Assembly (NCBI GenBank): GCA_028045305.1
Contig: JAOFTV010000004.1
Coordinates: forward strand, 62,001-126,000
Source of the DNA: Opitutales bacterium
Lineage (GTDB): Bacteria > Verrucomicrobiota > Verrucomicrobiia > Opitutales > Seribacteraceae
Reading direction: 5' to 3'
DNA length: 64,000 nucleotides
Below the pieces are notes generated by a model. The model was not told the origin of the DNA. It ran no database searches and worked only from the letters and a program-made list of their open reading frames with translations. Below, in pieces: positions 48,463-58,694 of this stretch; the first letter of the stretch is position 1, and every line of letters starts with the position of its first letter. The position numbers and the translations under genes are program-made.

Positions 48463-49053
48463 ATGGACACAGGTTATCAAACCCTTGTACTAAACCGCCT
48501 TTGGCAACCGGTTAATGTCGTTGGTATAGAACGGGCATTCAGCTTGCTCTCTTTGGATCATGCCCAGGTTATTTTTGCTGAGGACGAAAGCTTTCGGGTA
48601 TTTAGTTCTTCTTCATGGTTTGAATTTTGTCGGGATGTAAATTCAGTCAAAGGGGCACGGATTGTACATACGGTGAATCAATCTGTTATTGTTCCCAGTG
48701 TACTTCTCCTTCGAGGATACGACCGAATCCTACTTCAGGAAATGAAGTTTAATCGGCAAAACCTTTTAGAGCGGGATGATTTTCGCTGTCAATATTGTGG
48801 AAAAACTTTTTCCCCCAAGGAGTTAAATATGGATCATGTATTGCCCAGAGACCGTGGGGGAGGAACAAGCTGGGAAAATGTGGTTACCTCCTGTATCCGT
48901 TGTAACAGTCGGAAAAGCAATCGATTGCCGAGAGAGGCGGGTATGCGCTTATTAAAAGAACCGAAGCGGCCAGCCCGTCGGCCTTTTGTAAGTTCTCTTT
49001 ATGGAAAACCGGTTGAAAAAACCTGGGAGCATTTTCTTCAAGCTATGCGTTAG
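48463..49053 (+). CDS. HNH endonuclease family protein
   Basis: CQYCGKTFSPKELNMDHVLPRDRGGGTSWENVVTSCIRCNSRK. Confidence 0.9.
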   Translation: MDTGYQTLVLNRLWQPVNVVGIERAFSLLSLDHAQVIFAEDESFRVFSSSSWFEFCRDVNSVKGARIVHTVNQSVIVPSVLLLRGYDRILLQEMKFNRQNLLERDDFRCQYCGKTFSPKELNMDHVLPRDRGGGTSWENVVTSCIRCNSRKSNRLPREAGMRLLKEPKRPARRPFVSSLYGKPVEKTWEHFLQAMR

Positions 49054-49180
49054 TCCTTGTAGTCCAATCTCTCGGTTGGAGCTTTTTGTTCAGTCCAGCC
49101 TCTTTAAGGTGTTGAATATAGGAGAACTTCATTAACTTTCCTACCTCGCATAAATTCAAGAAATATTCTAATTAAAATTC

Positions 49181-50890
49181 GTGCAGGAAAACACCATTAG
49201 TAAACGGCAAGAGGGTGGGGCAATTGATGCTCTTTACCGAATTAGTACCCTGTCAGGAAAACGACTGAATTCCGTCCGTGCACTCGAGAAAATTTTAGAT
49301 GAAGTCATGCAGGTATTTTCTGCAAACTCTGTTTCCATCTCCCTGCTCAATGCAAGTTCTGATACTTTATTCATTGAGGTACAATGTGGATTGCCCGAGA
49401 AGACCCGTGGGTTCGAGCTCCCTTTGGGTGTGGGGATAACAGGCTGGGTGGCCGCACACGGTGAACCTCTATTGTGTCAGGATGTTGAACAGGAAGAGAA
49501 ATACTTTCAATTAGATGAGAGGGTGAGTGCAGAAATGGCGGCTCCATTGACCGAGGGTGGACGAACCGTGGGTGCTCTTAATGTAGATTCCTGCGAGGTA
49601 GGAGCTTTTGATGAGGAAGATTTGCGCCTGCTCGTCCTTATCGCAAATGAAGCAAGCCGGGTATTGGAAAATATGTGGATGATCCAACAGTTGCGCAAAA
49701 AGGCAGACCAGTTACAAAGTCTGGTTTTACTCAGTCAGGATATTTCCGGGACCCGTAAATTTGATGAAGTTTTGCACACCATATCTCGTGAAGGTTTACT
49801 TCTTTTAAGTTGCCGGTTGTCCGCTTTCTTTCTCTACGATGAAAAACAAGACCTTTTACATTTGCAGTGTTTACACGACGAAAAGGGCCTTAGGAATTAT
49901 GAGGAAACCTTAAAGCCTGGGGACAGTTTACTTGGTACTGCTCTGCGGGGGCATCGGCAGGTACAGACGCGTGATCTTTTGCGCACCGAGGAACATCACT
50001 TCATGGATTTAATCCGTTCCGAAAACCTTACCTCCATGCTAGTAACCCCCGTAATCTTTGAAGATGCTCCTATTGGCTTGTTAGTGCATTACATCGATTC
50101 TCCGCACCGGTTTCATGATGACGAACAGATGATTGCCAGAGCCTTAGCCGATTTGGGGGCGATTGCGATCGAGAATGCCCGCCTATACGGTCGAGTCTTT
50201 GATTCCGAGGAAAGTATGCGCAAGAGCGAACGCCTAACCACATTGGGCACCTTAGCCGCTGAGATTGCTCATGAAATTCGCAATCCCTTGATGGTGGTCC
50301 GTTTACTTTTTGATTCCTTGAAACTTGAGGAACAGGAAGATGAACATAAAGGAAAAGACCTCTTGGTCATTCGTGAAAAGTTAAACCATCTGGAACAAAT
50401 TGCCGGGCGTATTCTCGAATTTGGAAAAAGCCGGGAATCCTTTCGAAAAAATGTCAGGGTTCGGGAAATTTTGGAAGATGCTGCAGTTTTAGTCCGTTTA
50501 AAGTTGGAACAATCCCAAGTTTCTCTCCAATGGGGGAATCTCCTTAATACTGAGGAGGTCTTTGTGGATAAGGGACAAATCCAACAGGTTTTATTAAACC
50601 TTATGCTCAATGCAATTGAGGTGATGCCAAGCGGGGGAGAACTTTTTATCGATAGTGAAATAAAGGATGGCCGGGCAAATATTTATCTTCGGGATCAAGG
50701 CACGGGTATACCCGAAGATTTAAGAGAACGAATATTTGAATCTTTTCTTACTGGTAAAACGGGTGGTACTGGGCTCGGCCTTACTATTTCCAAACGAATT
50801 ATGCGGGCTCACGATGGCGATTTGGAATTAATTGAGTCCGGGCCCCAAGGCACGACGTTTAGAATTAGTCTGCCTTTAAATACGGGATAA
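49181..50890 (+). CDS. GAF-domain sensor histidine kinase
   Basis: Two GAF-like regions; H-box EIAHEIRNPLMVV, N/G boxes LNLMLNAIEVMP, DQGTGIPEDLRERIFESFLTGKTGGTGLGLTISK; GTG start. Confidence 0.9.
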   Translation: MQENTISKRQEGGAIDALYRISTLSGKRLNSVRALEKILDEVMQVFSANSVSISLLNASSDTLFIEVQCGLPEKTRGFELPLGVGITGWVAAHGEPLLCQDVEQEEKYFQLDERVSAEMAAPLTEGGRTVGALNVDSCEVGAFDEEDLRLLVLIANEASRVLENMWMIQQLRKKADQLQSLVLLSQDISGTRKFDEVLHTISREGLLLLSCRLSAFFLYDEKQDLLHLQCLHDEKGLRNYEETLKPGDSLLGTALRGHRQVQTRDLLRTEEHHFMDLIRSENLTSMLVTPVIFEDAPIGLLVHYIDSPHRFHDDEQMIARALADLGAIAIENARLYGRVFDSEESMRKSERLTTLGTLAAEIAHEIRNPLMVVRLLFDSLKLEEQEDEHKGKDLLVIREKLNHLEQIAGRILEFGKSRESFRKNVRVREILEDAAVLVRLKLEQSQVSLQWGNLLNTEEVFVDKGQIQQVLLNLMLNAIEVMPSGGELFIDSEIKDGRANIYLRDQGTGIPEDLRERIFESFLTGKTGGTGLGLTISKRIMRAHDGDLELIESGPQGTTFRISLPLNTG

Positions 50891-50918
50891 TCTTAGAGCC
50901 TAGCCCCAGGCAACCCTT

Positions 50919-53711
50919 TTAAACTTCGTGGTAGTACTTGCCTTCGTGCAGGGCCTGGCCGAGGTTTTCTCTAAGATCTAAGAATGTGCTTGGAGATGGA
51001 ACGGTTCCTTTTTCGATCGGTTCAATATTAAATACATCTGTGGCAATACCCTGCTCTGTGGCGATACGGGCAAAAAGTATACTGAACCCGCCATCTGCAA
51101 TATGTTTGGATAATAAATGAAGCAGGCCGATACGGTCAGCTGCCCGAACTTCAACGATGGTACGTCCGAGAGAAATATCCCGGTATACATCAACTTCTGG
51201 AGGTATGGTCGCCCCAAATTTATCGGTTGTGGAAAAAGTCTTGGATTTTTCCTTCTTTTTGCGGTGAGCGGAGATTTTTTCGTCCGGACAATCTTTTCCA
51301 GATAGGAAACTTTCCAATGTGCTCTCAAAAAAGCTTCGTATGGCAGGGTCTTCAACAATCCCTCCGGATTCTCCTTCGACATAAAATACATCGATGGCCA
51401 ACTGGTCTTTGCGGGTAACGGCTCTAGATCCTAAAATATTTAATCCCGCAACTGCGAGGGCACCGGTTATTTTTTCAAATAAGCCGGGTTGATCGGTGAT
51501 AACCACATCGACCACAGTAAGGGTACGCCTTAGATCATTTCGCCAGCTTACAACTGGAAGTTCGGGCTTTCGGCCTTTATTTGCGTATTGATCCACCATT
51601 GAGATGTGCAAGGCGACTTCTTCCCTACCAGTATGGGAAAAATAACGTACTGGTACTTGATCGAGATGTTCGAGGGTCGATTCCTTGGATACTCCTTCCA
51701 CTTCCAAGTCTTTAAAGGAGTCGCGCAATTCACTGGGATCTTTACGCGCCCTCTTTCCATCCAAAACTTTTAGGGTATTGGAATATAAATGGGTATGTAG
51801 TTCTTCCTTATGGGAATTCCAGAGGTCAGGAGCGGTTCCATTGGCGTCACAATAAGTATGAACATATAAAAAGCGTAACCGTTGTTCGCCTTCGGCAAAG
51901 GAGGCAAAGGAGTCGATGACTTCAGGGTCGTCGAGATCGAACTTGTTAGCAAAGCGAACCATTTCTAAATGATTTCGAACCACAAAGAGTACACGGTCGT
52001 GCATCTCTTGTGGAATTCCTAGCCTGTCCATCAGAGTTTTGCCAATTTCCACTCCGCGTTCGCAATGTCCTTTAGGGCCCTTATCTTTTCCCATATCATG
52101 GATAAATAGAATAAGGTAAAGGAGTCCAGGAAGTTCATTTTTTCGCAAGGCATCCAAATAAGGTTGGCTCCCTGGTCTGGTTCCCTGAAAGACTTGATCG
52201 AGGATTTCAATGCATCTTAAAACATGAACATCTGCAGTAAATCGGTGGTAAAGATCGTGCTGTACTTTACAGGTTAATCGTCCAAATTCAGGTACGAACC
52301 GTCCCAGAACCCCTAGGTCATGCATTTCAAAAAGAGATGGAGCAACATTTCCAACCTCCTGTAAAATTGACCGGAAAGTAACATTCGCAGATGCAGAATT
52401 GATCAGTTCGGCATCAATCAAAGATAATCGATTACGAACCAATGAGCGTAAACTTGGAGAAAGTTTGGCTGATAAGCGCTGGGAATGCCGAAATAAACGC
52501 AGTAGACGTTCCGGGTCTTCATCAAAAATATTTTTATTTTCTGAATGAAGTTCGCCATTATGCAGATCAAAACCATCCACTTTTTCACTTGGAGATGAAC
52601 GGTAAGCATGTAGGACAGATCGAAAACTAAGGGATGCAGTGTTACCACTGTTTGATCTTACTAAGCGTTGTTCAAGCAGGTTGCTTAGTTGATGAATGGT
52701 TGTTACCCGGGCATAGAAATCACCCATAAATTTTTCTACTCTTGGAAAGATGTCTTCGTCCAGGTAGCCCAAACCAAGGGCAACTTCTGGTTGTTTTTCG
52801 AGGTGTAAAACATCCACTGGTCGTTTGCTCCGAAAGTGCAATTCGTTACGCACACGGAGTAAAAAAGAATAGGCTTCCTTGAAGGACTTTGCCTCATGTT
52901 CGTTTAAATACCCCCTTTTGATCAGGGATTTTATCGCGTCATCCTCAAATTTCACCTTAGCCATCCATAAAACGCCTTGGTAATCACGTAAGCCGCCCAT
53001 ACCGTTTTTTATATCCGGGGCTTGTAAAAAGACGGTATTTCCTTTTTCTTTTCTCCTTACTTGTTGATGCTCGAGTAATTCATCGAGGTAGTCTCCCGGC
53101 TTTCGTTTTCGACAATAACTCATGAACTTGGAGATAAACTTCTTAGCAACCTTGCGATCCCCACAGATAAAGCGGGCGTCTAGCATCGAATTTTTATTAC
53201 GAATGTCACGCTGGGCTTCAACTAATGCTTCTTTCATTTCCCGGGACGCATGCCCAACCTTCATGCCCGTGTCCCACAAAGGATAGAGGATTTCCTTGGT
53301 CATGGTTTCCTTAAGAAGATCGAGGGATTTCCCCATTGAACTTCTTGGATAGAGGAACATCAGATCAATATCGCTGTGCGGACTTAGTTCACCCCGGCCG
53401 TATCCGCCGGTTGCGAGGACGCACATCGGTTTGATTTTAAAGAGGCTTTCTTCGGCCACCCGAAGGGCGTAAGAGAAAAGATTTTGGATTAATACATCGA
53501 TAATAATCGCCCGGGCACAGGTTAGACGAATTCCGGAATCTCCTTTTAGATGGTAGCGGTGGAGCATCTCTTTTTCGAGGCGTACAAACTCCTTGATTAA
53601 TTCCAGTCTGCTTGAATCGCTCTGTCCAGAATGAAAGACCAATCGCTTCTCAGCGTGTTGTCGGGTTCTGCGAAATAATGGATCGTCTTCCATGGAGTAT
53701 AGCTTCTGCAT
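50919..53711 (-). CDS. glnD: [protein-PII] uridylyltransferase / UTase-UR enzyme
   Basis: ATGGYGRGELSPHSDIDLMFL, HD motif LILFIHDMGKDKGPKGHCERG, two C-terminal ACT domains; possible start at MEDDPLF (53693). Confidence 0.93.
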   Translation of the reverse strand: MQKLYSMEDDPLFRRTRQHAEKRLVFHSGQSDSSRLELIKEFVRLEKEMLHRYHLKGDSGIRLTCARAIIIDVLIQNLFSYALRVAEESLFKIKPMCVLATGGYGRGELSPHSDIDLMFLYPRSSMGKSLDLLKETMTKEILYPLWDTGMKVGHASREMKEALVEAQRDIRNKNSMLDARFICGDRKVAKKFISKFMSYCRKRKPGDYLDELLEHQQVRRKEKGNTVFLQAPDIKNGMGGLRDYQGVLWMAKVKFEDDAIKSLIKRGYLNEHEAKSFKEAYSFLLRVRNELHFRSKRPVDVLHLEKQPEVALGLGYLDEDIFPRVEKFMGDFYARVTTIHQLSNLLEQRLVRSNSGNTASLSFRSVLHAYRSSPSEKVDGFDLHNGELHSENKNIFDEDPERLLRLFRHSQRLSAKLSPSLRSLVRNRLSLIDAELINSASANVTFRSILQEVGNVAPSLFEMHDLGVLGRFVPEFGRLTCKVQHDLYHRFTADVHVLRCIEILDQVFQGTRPGSQPYLDALRKNELPGLLYLILFIHDMGKDKGPKGHCERGVEIGKTLMDRLGIPQEMHDRVLFVVRNHLEMVRFANKFDLDDPEVIDSFASFAEGEQRLRFLYVHTYCDANGTAPDLWNSHKEELHTHLYSNTLKVLDGKRARKDPSELRDSFKDLEVEGVSKESTLEHLDQVPVRYFSHTGREEVALHISMVDQYANKGRKPELPVVSWRNDLRRTLTVVDVVITDQPGLFEKITGALAVAGLNILGSRAVTRKDQLAIDVFYVEGESGGIVEDPAIRSFFESTLESFLSGKDCPDEKISAHRKKKEKSKTFSTTDKFGATIPPEVDVYRDISLGRTIVEVRAADRIGLLHLLSKHIADGGFSILFARIATEQGIATDVFNIEPIEKGTVPSPSTFLDLRENLGQALHEGKYYHEV

Positions 53712-53793
53712 TAGGAGATTACGAAAAAGGGTGCGAGCCTAATCCTTTCCAGTTGCTCGATTCTCTTCATTTTGCATCATACAGACTTTCAAT

Positions 53794-55278
53794 ATGCGCT
53801 TATTTGTAACATTACTTGTCGGTTCTCTGTCCCCCCTTTCAATCTTTGCAGAACCCTACCTGTCTCCCAACGATCCTTTTCTTCGTCACGAGATTCGCCT
53901 GCTTGGGGATAAGGGTGAATTGACATGTTTACAAAACACTTGGCCTCTTGACCTTGGTGGACTGTACGGTATGCGTACAGAAAAAACTTCAAACTTACCT
54001 CATCATCTATTGGACGATCGAATTTCAGCAGAGTCAGAATCTGGATGGTCTCCTTTTTCAACTACTATTGGCATCAGCGATGATCGGGTCACCGCGCGCG
54101 GTTTTGGCCCAGAACCGCGTTCAAGTTTTACTACCAATGCATCTGTTTCCTGGATGAATGATCGTTTCGCTGCCAAACTATCCCTCAATGCATTATATGG
54201 TATGCAAAAAGACTGGAAGGGTAGGCAAGATGAGGGATTGGCCTTAGATGGTTCATACATTGCTGCACGCTTGGGTAATTGGTCGGCAAGTTTCGGACAG
54301 GTCGAGCGTTGGTGGGGGCCCGGTTGGGATGGCAGTTTGATTCTTTCTACCAATGCCCGTCCCATTCCTGCGATATCTATCGACCGGCGTGTATCGGAAC
54401 CTTTCGAAAACAAATGGTTATCCTGGGTCGGTCCGTGGAGCGTGCATTCCTTTATTGGGCGAATGGAAAAGGAAAGAACAGTTCCTAGCCCCTATCTATG
54501 GGGAATGAGAGGGGAGGTAGCCCCAACTTTCGTTGAAGGATTAGAAGTCGGTTTTTTCCGTATGATTCAACTAGGTGGGCAGGATCGACCGGAGGGATTC
54601 AGCACATGGGCAGATGCTTTTTTGAGCCAGGACAACTATGGAGCCAATACCGGTAACAACGATCGATCTCAAGAGCCTGGCAATCAATTGGCTGGAATTG
54701 ATCTAAGATGGAGATTGTTGGACGCTCCAATCGCAGTGTATGGTCAAGTAGTTGGGGAGGATGAAGATAAGTTCCTGCCAAATTGTTTAATGTTTCAGTA
54801 CGGAGTGGAGACATGGAGGGAATCGGAATCAGCGAGCATTCGTTTCTTTGTTGAATATGTTGATCTGACATCCCATTGGTGGACCGATCGTGATTACAGC
54901 GATAATTCTCCTTACAATATCAATTATGGTCATCATATTTACCATGACGGATATCGTTACCGCGGACGCCCTATTGGGCACTGGGCAGATCAGGACTCTA
55001 GGATTATAAGTTTTGGAGGTATGCATCTTCAGAATAGTGGAGTGGGTTGGGGGTTCACTGCTCGTCTGGGTGATTTAAATGAGGATGGTACTGGTTCGAG
55101 TTCAGTTTCAAATGGTTTTACTACTCGTTATTCATCAATCGAAGTGACTAACTCCCGCCATTACTCAAATTATGATTTATCAGTAGAAACTTTGATCGGG
55201 TGGGAGTCACTCGATCCAGAGGGCTCTGCAAAAGATGATGGCTTGTGTGCATCGTTATCCATTACCCGTACCTTTTAA
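53794..55278 (+). CDS. capsule assembly Wzi-family outer membrane protein
   Basis: Signal peptide; YLSPNDPFLRHEIRLLGD; ASFGQVERWWGPGWDGSLILSTNARPIPAISIDR. Confidence 0.85.
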   Translation: MRLFVTLLVGSLSPLSIFAEPYLSPNDPFLRHEIRLLGDKGELTCLQNTWPLDLGGLYGMRTEKTSNLPHHLLDDRISAESESGWSPFSTTIGISDDRVTARGFGPEPRSSFTTNASVSWMNDRFAAKLSLNALYGMQKDWKGRQDEGLALDGSYIAARLGNWSASFGQVERWWGPGWDGSLILSTNARPIPAISIDRRVSEPFENKWLSWVGPWSVHSFIGRMEKERTVPSPYLWGMRGEVAPTFVEGLEVGFFRMIQLGGQDRPEGFSTWADAFLSQDNYGANTGNNDRSQEPGNQLAGIDLRWRLLDAPIAVYGQVVGEDEDKFLPNCLMFQYGVETWRESESASIRFFVEYVDLTSHWWTDRDYSDNSPYNINYGHHIYHDGYRYRGRPIGHWADQDSRIISFGGMHLQNSGVGWGFTARLGDLNEDGTGSSSVSNGFTTRYSSIEVTNSRHYSNYDLSVETLIGWESLDPEGSAKDDGLCASLSITRTF

Positions 55279-55294
55279 CAGTATTAATACATAA

Positions 55295-57955
55295 ATGAAC
55301 AAATCTACGCTTAGATCACTTATCCTTTTGTTTTTAAATGCTCCCTTACTTTGGGGGCAGATAGACCCTCGCATTGCTTCAGTTCTTGGGAATTTATCTC
55401 CGCAGCAAAAGCAAATGCTTGCCTCAAGTGTGGGCATGCTAAATCAGAGAACTCAGTCCCCTGTAGAGGCCGCCAATAAAACAGAAACATCTGGCTTGTC
55501 AGATGAAGAAGGAGAAGGACTTGGCGAACAAGACATTGAAGAGGCAGAGGAAGAAAAGGTAGATGTTTTGCAGCAACTTATCTTTCTTGAGCAACTCCTA
55601 CTCAATGATTTGGAAGTGCTTGAAACCGATCAACTTGATGAAGAAAAAATAAGCAAATTGACTGCGAATGATCATCTAAGATTGATTGAGTCCTTGGAGC
55701 AAACCAAGCGATTGATTTTTGAAATTAAACAAAAACAAAGAGATGAAATCGAAAAACAGTCAAACAACCTCTTGGATTTCGAAAAAAAAGAACTCAAGCC
55801 GTTTGGGCATGAATTCTTCACCGATCGTTCGACTTATGAATTGGACCAGGCCAGTTTTGTTCCTACCGATTATCAGGTTGGACCTGGTGATATTTTGGAG
55901 GTCTTATTATTTGGTCAAAAAAATGATGCTTACAATTTACTGATCAACCGTGATGGAATCATTCAGTTCCCCAATATCGGTCCGATCAATGTTTTTGAAC
56001 AAGGTAGGGAGTTTATTAGCCTAAAGAATGCAATCAACCGTAAGATTAAGGAACATTTGGGCGAAGGGGTGCAGTCATCCATTTCACTGGGTGCATTACG
56101 ATCCATTCCAATTTTTGTGCTCGGGCAGGTTGAAAGTCCAGGTAATCTGCTTCTTCCACCCCATGCATCCATTACCTTAGCGCTTCGTGCAGCAGGTGGA
56201 ATAACCGCAAAGGGGAGCATGCGTAAGGTAGCCCTCAAGAGAGGCGGAGAATTGAAAGCAAATCTTGATCTATATGATTTGCTCCTTAGTGGAGATAGCT
56301 CTAACGATTTTACTTTGGAGGCTGGAGATGTTGTTTTTGTGCCCGTTGTTGGGCCCCAAGTAAGTTTAGTAGGTGAAGTTCAGGTGGAAGCGGTTTATGA
56401 ATTGTACCAAGAAACAAACTTAGGAGAGTTGCTTCAAATGGCTGGAGGGATTAGCCAGGGTGGATATTCAAAGTTGATTACTTTGAAGCGAAGAAATGAT
56501 TATGGTCGTTTTGATTTGCGCACGGTTGATCTAAGTACGGATGAAAAATTCTTGATGGAGGGTGGCGATATTGTAGATATATCGAAGGCAGAAGACAGAT
56601 TTGTCGAGGCTGTGGAAGTGTTTGGGCCAGTCGAACGCCCAGGTCCTTATCAATGGCAAAAAGGTATGGGATTAAGTGATCTTTTTTCTGAATTTGGTTT
56701 ATTTCTCGAATCTGCAGATCTACGATTTGGTTATGTAATCCGACGAAATGATGTCCGAGAATTATCCGTTTTTCATTTCTATCCCAGAAAAATCATCAAA
56801 GGCCAACAAACGCTTGAGTTGCAGCGCGACGATCGCGTTTATGTACTTTCCATGGAATCGGGCAGCGAACGTCTAAAAAACATTCGCCGTATAATTTTAG
56901 AGCTTAAGAAACATACTCCCAATGGTTCTCTCTCACAATTTGTTTCAATCTTTGGAGAAGTGCATTTTCCCGGAGAATATCCACTCTCGCAGTCTATGAC
57001 AACTCGTGATCTTGTTCTTGCGAGTGGTGGATTAACCGATGCATCCTTTTCTCTGGGTGCCGAACTTACTCGCTTAGGTTTAGATAAACAAAAATTTGCA
57101 ACCGTTGAGCATATTCGTGTGGAGTCGAAATCTTTGAGAGATAGCCAGGACTCTGAACCTTTCTTTTTAAATTCATACGATTCATTATCGATCAAACCGA
57201 TTCCTTCTTGGCGGGCTGGGGAATCTATCGAAATTGCCGGCGAAGTTAATTTTCCCGGTACCTATGTTATACGTCCTGGAGAGCGCTTAAATGAAGTAAT
57301 TAAGCGGGCAGGGGGGTTGACCAACCGGGCTTTTCCAAAGGGTGCAATATTTACAAGGAAATCATTGGCGGATAAAGAGTCTGAGCAACGAGAACGATTG
57401 GTCGCCAGATTGGAGGCGGATCTTGCAGATGCTGCACTTCAGGCAATTAATTCACAGGAGGCTGCTCGATCGGAAACCGCTGCTGATTCCATGTTGAAAA
57501 GGCTGCAAAATACAAAATCTGTTGGGAGGTTGGTCATTGATCTTTCTGATCTGCTCGAAAATCCGGATAATAAATTTACTGTGAAGGATGGTGATAAACT
57601 TTCCATTCCCGATCAGCCTTCTTCGGTTAGTGTCGCGGGAGAGGTCCAATTCCCCACTTCCCATTTATTCGATGAAAAACTGGAATTAGAGGATTACCTG
57701 AAAAGGAGCGGTGGCTTTACATCAAACGCAGACAAGGACCGAACTTTCGTTGTCAAAGCGAATGGATCCGTTCAAGCAAAATCAGGCAATAAATGGTTTG
57801 CATCCAACAAAGGTGTGCCTACGCAGATCGATTCTGGCGATGTCATTGTTGTGCCGATAGATGTCAAGCAATCTCGGGTACTTGAACAACTTAGTTATAC
57901 TTCGCAAATAATTTACCAAATGGCAGTTGCAGCGGCTGCGGTAAATTCTTTCTAG
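55295..57955 (+). CDS. polysaccharide biosynthesis/export protein (Wza-like) with six SLBB-type repeats
   Basis: DYQVGPGDILEVLLFGQ then six GEV/GQV..PG..L...GG modules. Confidence 0.9.
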   Translation: MNKSTLRSLILLFLNAPLLWGQIDPRIASVLGNLSPQQKQMLASSVGMLNQRTQSPVEAANKTETSGLSDEEGEGLGEQDIEEAEEEKVDVLQQLIFLEQLLLNDLEVLETDQLDEEKISKLTANDHLRLIESLEQTKRLIFEIKQKQRDEIEKQSNNLLDFEKKELKPFGHEFFTDRSTYELDQASFVPTDYQVGPGDILEVLLFGQKNDAYNLLINRDGIIQFPNIGPINVFEQGREFISLKNAINRKIKEHLGEGVQSSISLGALRSIPIFVLGQVESPGNLLLPPHASITLALRAAGGITAKGSMRKVALKRGGELKANLDLYDLLLSGDSSNDFTLEAGDVVFVPVVGPQVSLVGEVQVEAVYELYQETNLGELLQMAGGISQGGYSKLITLKRRNDYGRFDLRTVDLSTDEKFLMEGGDIVDISKAEDRFVEAVEVFGPVERPGPYQWQKGMGLSDLFSEFGLFLESADLRFGYVIRRNDVRELSVFHFYPRKIIKGQQTLELQRDDRVYVLSMESGSERLKNIRRIILELKKHTPNGSLSQFVSIFGEVHFPGEYPLSQSMTTRDLVLASGGLTDASFSLGAELTRLGLDKQKFATVEHIRVESKSLRDSQDSEPFFLNSYDSLSIKPIPSWRAGESIEIAGEVNFPGTYVIRPGERLNEVIKRAGGLTNRAFPKGAIFTRKSLADKESEQRERLVARLEADLADAALQAINSQEAARSETAADSMLKRLQNTKSVGRLVIDLSDLLENPDNKFTVKDGDKLSIPDQPSSVSVAGEVQFPTSHLFDEKLELEDYLKRSGGFTSNADKDRTFVVKANGSVQAKSGNKWFASNKGVPTQIDSGDVIVVPIDVKQSRVLEQLSYTSQIIYQMAVAAAAVNSF

Positions 57956-58026
57956 AATTTATTTTTATTATCGAATTTTAAAATATTTCCCTTTTGGTTC
58001 TCGATGTTCATGTAGTTCAAAAAAAC

Positions 58027-58055
58027 TTGAACACTGTCATTATTCTGTTTACATA
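58027..58055 (+). promoter_or_regulatory. sigma70-like promoter upstream of ATG 58065
   Basis: TTGAAC-17 bp-TACATA, -10 ends 9 nt before the ATG. Confidence 0.45.
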
Positions 58056-58064
58056 GACATTTGA

Positions 58065-58616
58065 ATGCCCGCTTTAACGCTTACATCAAAAGACTCCTCA
58101 AAACAGGTGCTTATCCTGGATGAGTGGGAACTTGGAGTGATCGATTTATTTCTCAATGCGGCCAATTCAATTGGTCTTCCTCGGTCATATGGGCAAATAT
58201 ATGGTTTGCTTTTTTGTCGGGATCAATCCCTTTCCATGGACGAGGTTATTAAACTTCTCGGCATCAGCAAGGGTTCAGCCAGTCAAGGCTTGCGGTCTTT
58301 GCGCCAATTGGGCGCCATTTCTTCTGTTTTTGAACCGGGCGACCGGAAAGAAAGGTTTGTCGCAGAAATTCGCCTCCGAAAATTAGTGGGTGGTTTTTTA
58401 CGCGAACAGGCAGACCCACATTTGGATAAAGGGGTAGGTCGTCTTCAGCAAATTGAAGCTTTATTAGCAAAAGTGGATGATAAGGATTCTCACAAAAGGG
58501 GAGTTCGCAGGCACGAGATTTTATCGGGTTGGCACCGGCAAATGAGCCGTTTGCTCCCATGGGTTAAGATGATTGTTGGAAAGAGCGATCGTCTGCCCCA
58601 AAAAAGTTCTGATTAA
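58065..58616 (+). CDS. GbsR/MarR-like winged-helix transcriptional regulator
   Basis: IGLPRSYGQIYGLLFCRDQSLSMDEVIKLLGISKGSASQGLRSLRQLGAI. Confidence 0.85.
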   Translation: MPALTLTSKDSSKQVLILDEWELGVIDLFLNAANSIGLPRSYGQIYGLLFCRDQSLSMDEVIKLLGISKGSASQGLRSLRQLGAISSVFEPGDRKERFVAEIRLRKLVGGFLREQADPHLDKGVGRLQQIEALLAKVDDKDSHKRGVRRHEILSGWHRQMSRLLPWVKMIVGKSDRLPQKSSD

Positions 58617-58694
58617 ACAAAAAGTAATGGTTTCCTCCGATTGGCTTTGCTTGTCGCAAACGGCCAAGGGCGGTAGCGTATTAAGATAACTTCT

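Noticed and set aside
48463-49053. HNH protein as part of a defence or mobile element
   Set aside because: No neighbouring helicase, methyltransferase, integrase or repeats; this generic HNH family is common in chromosomal contexts
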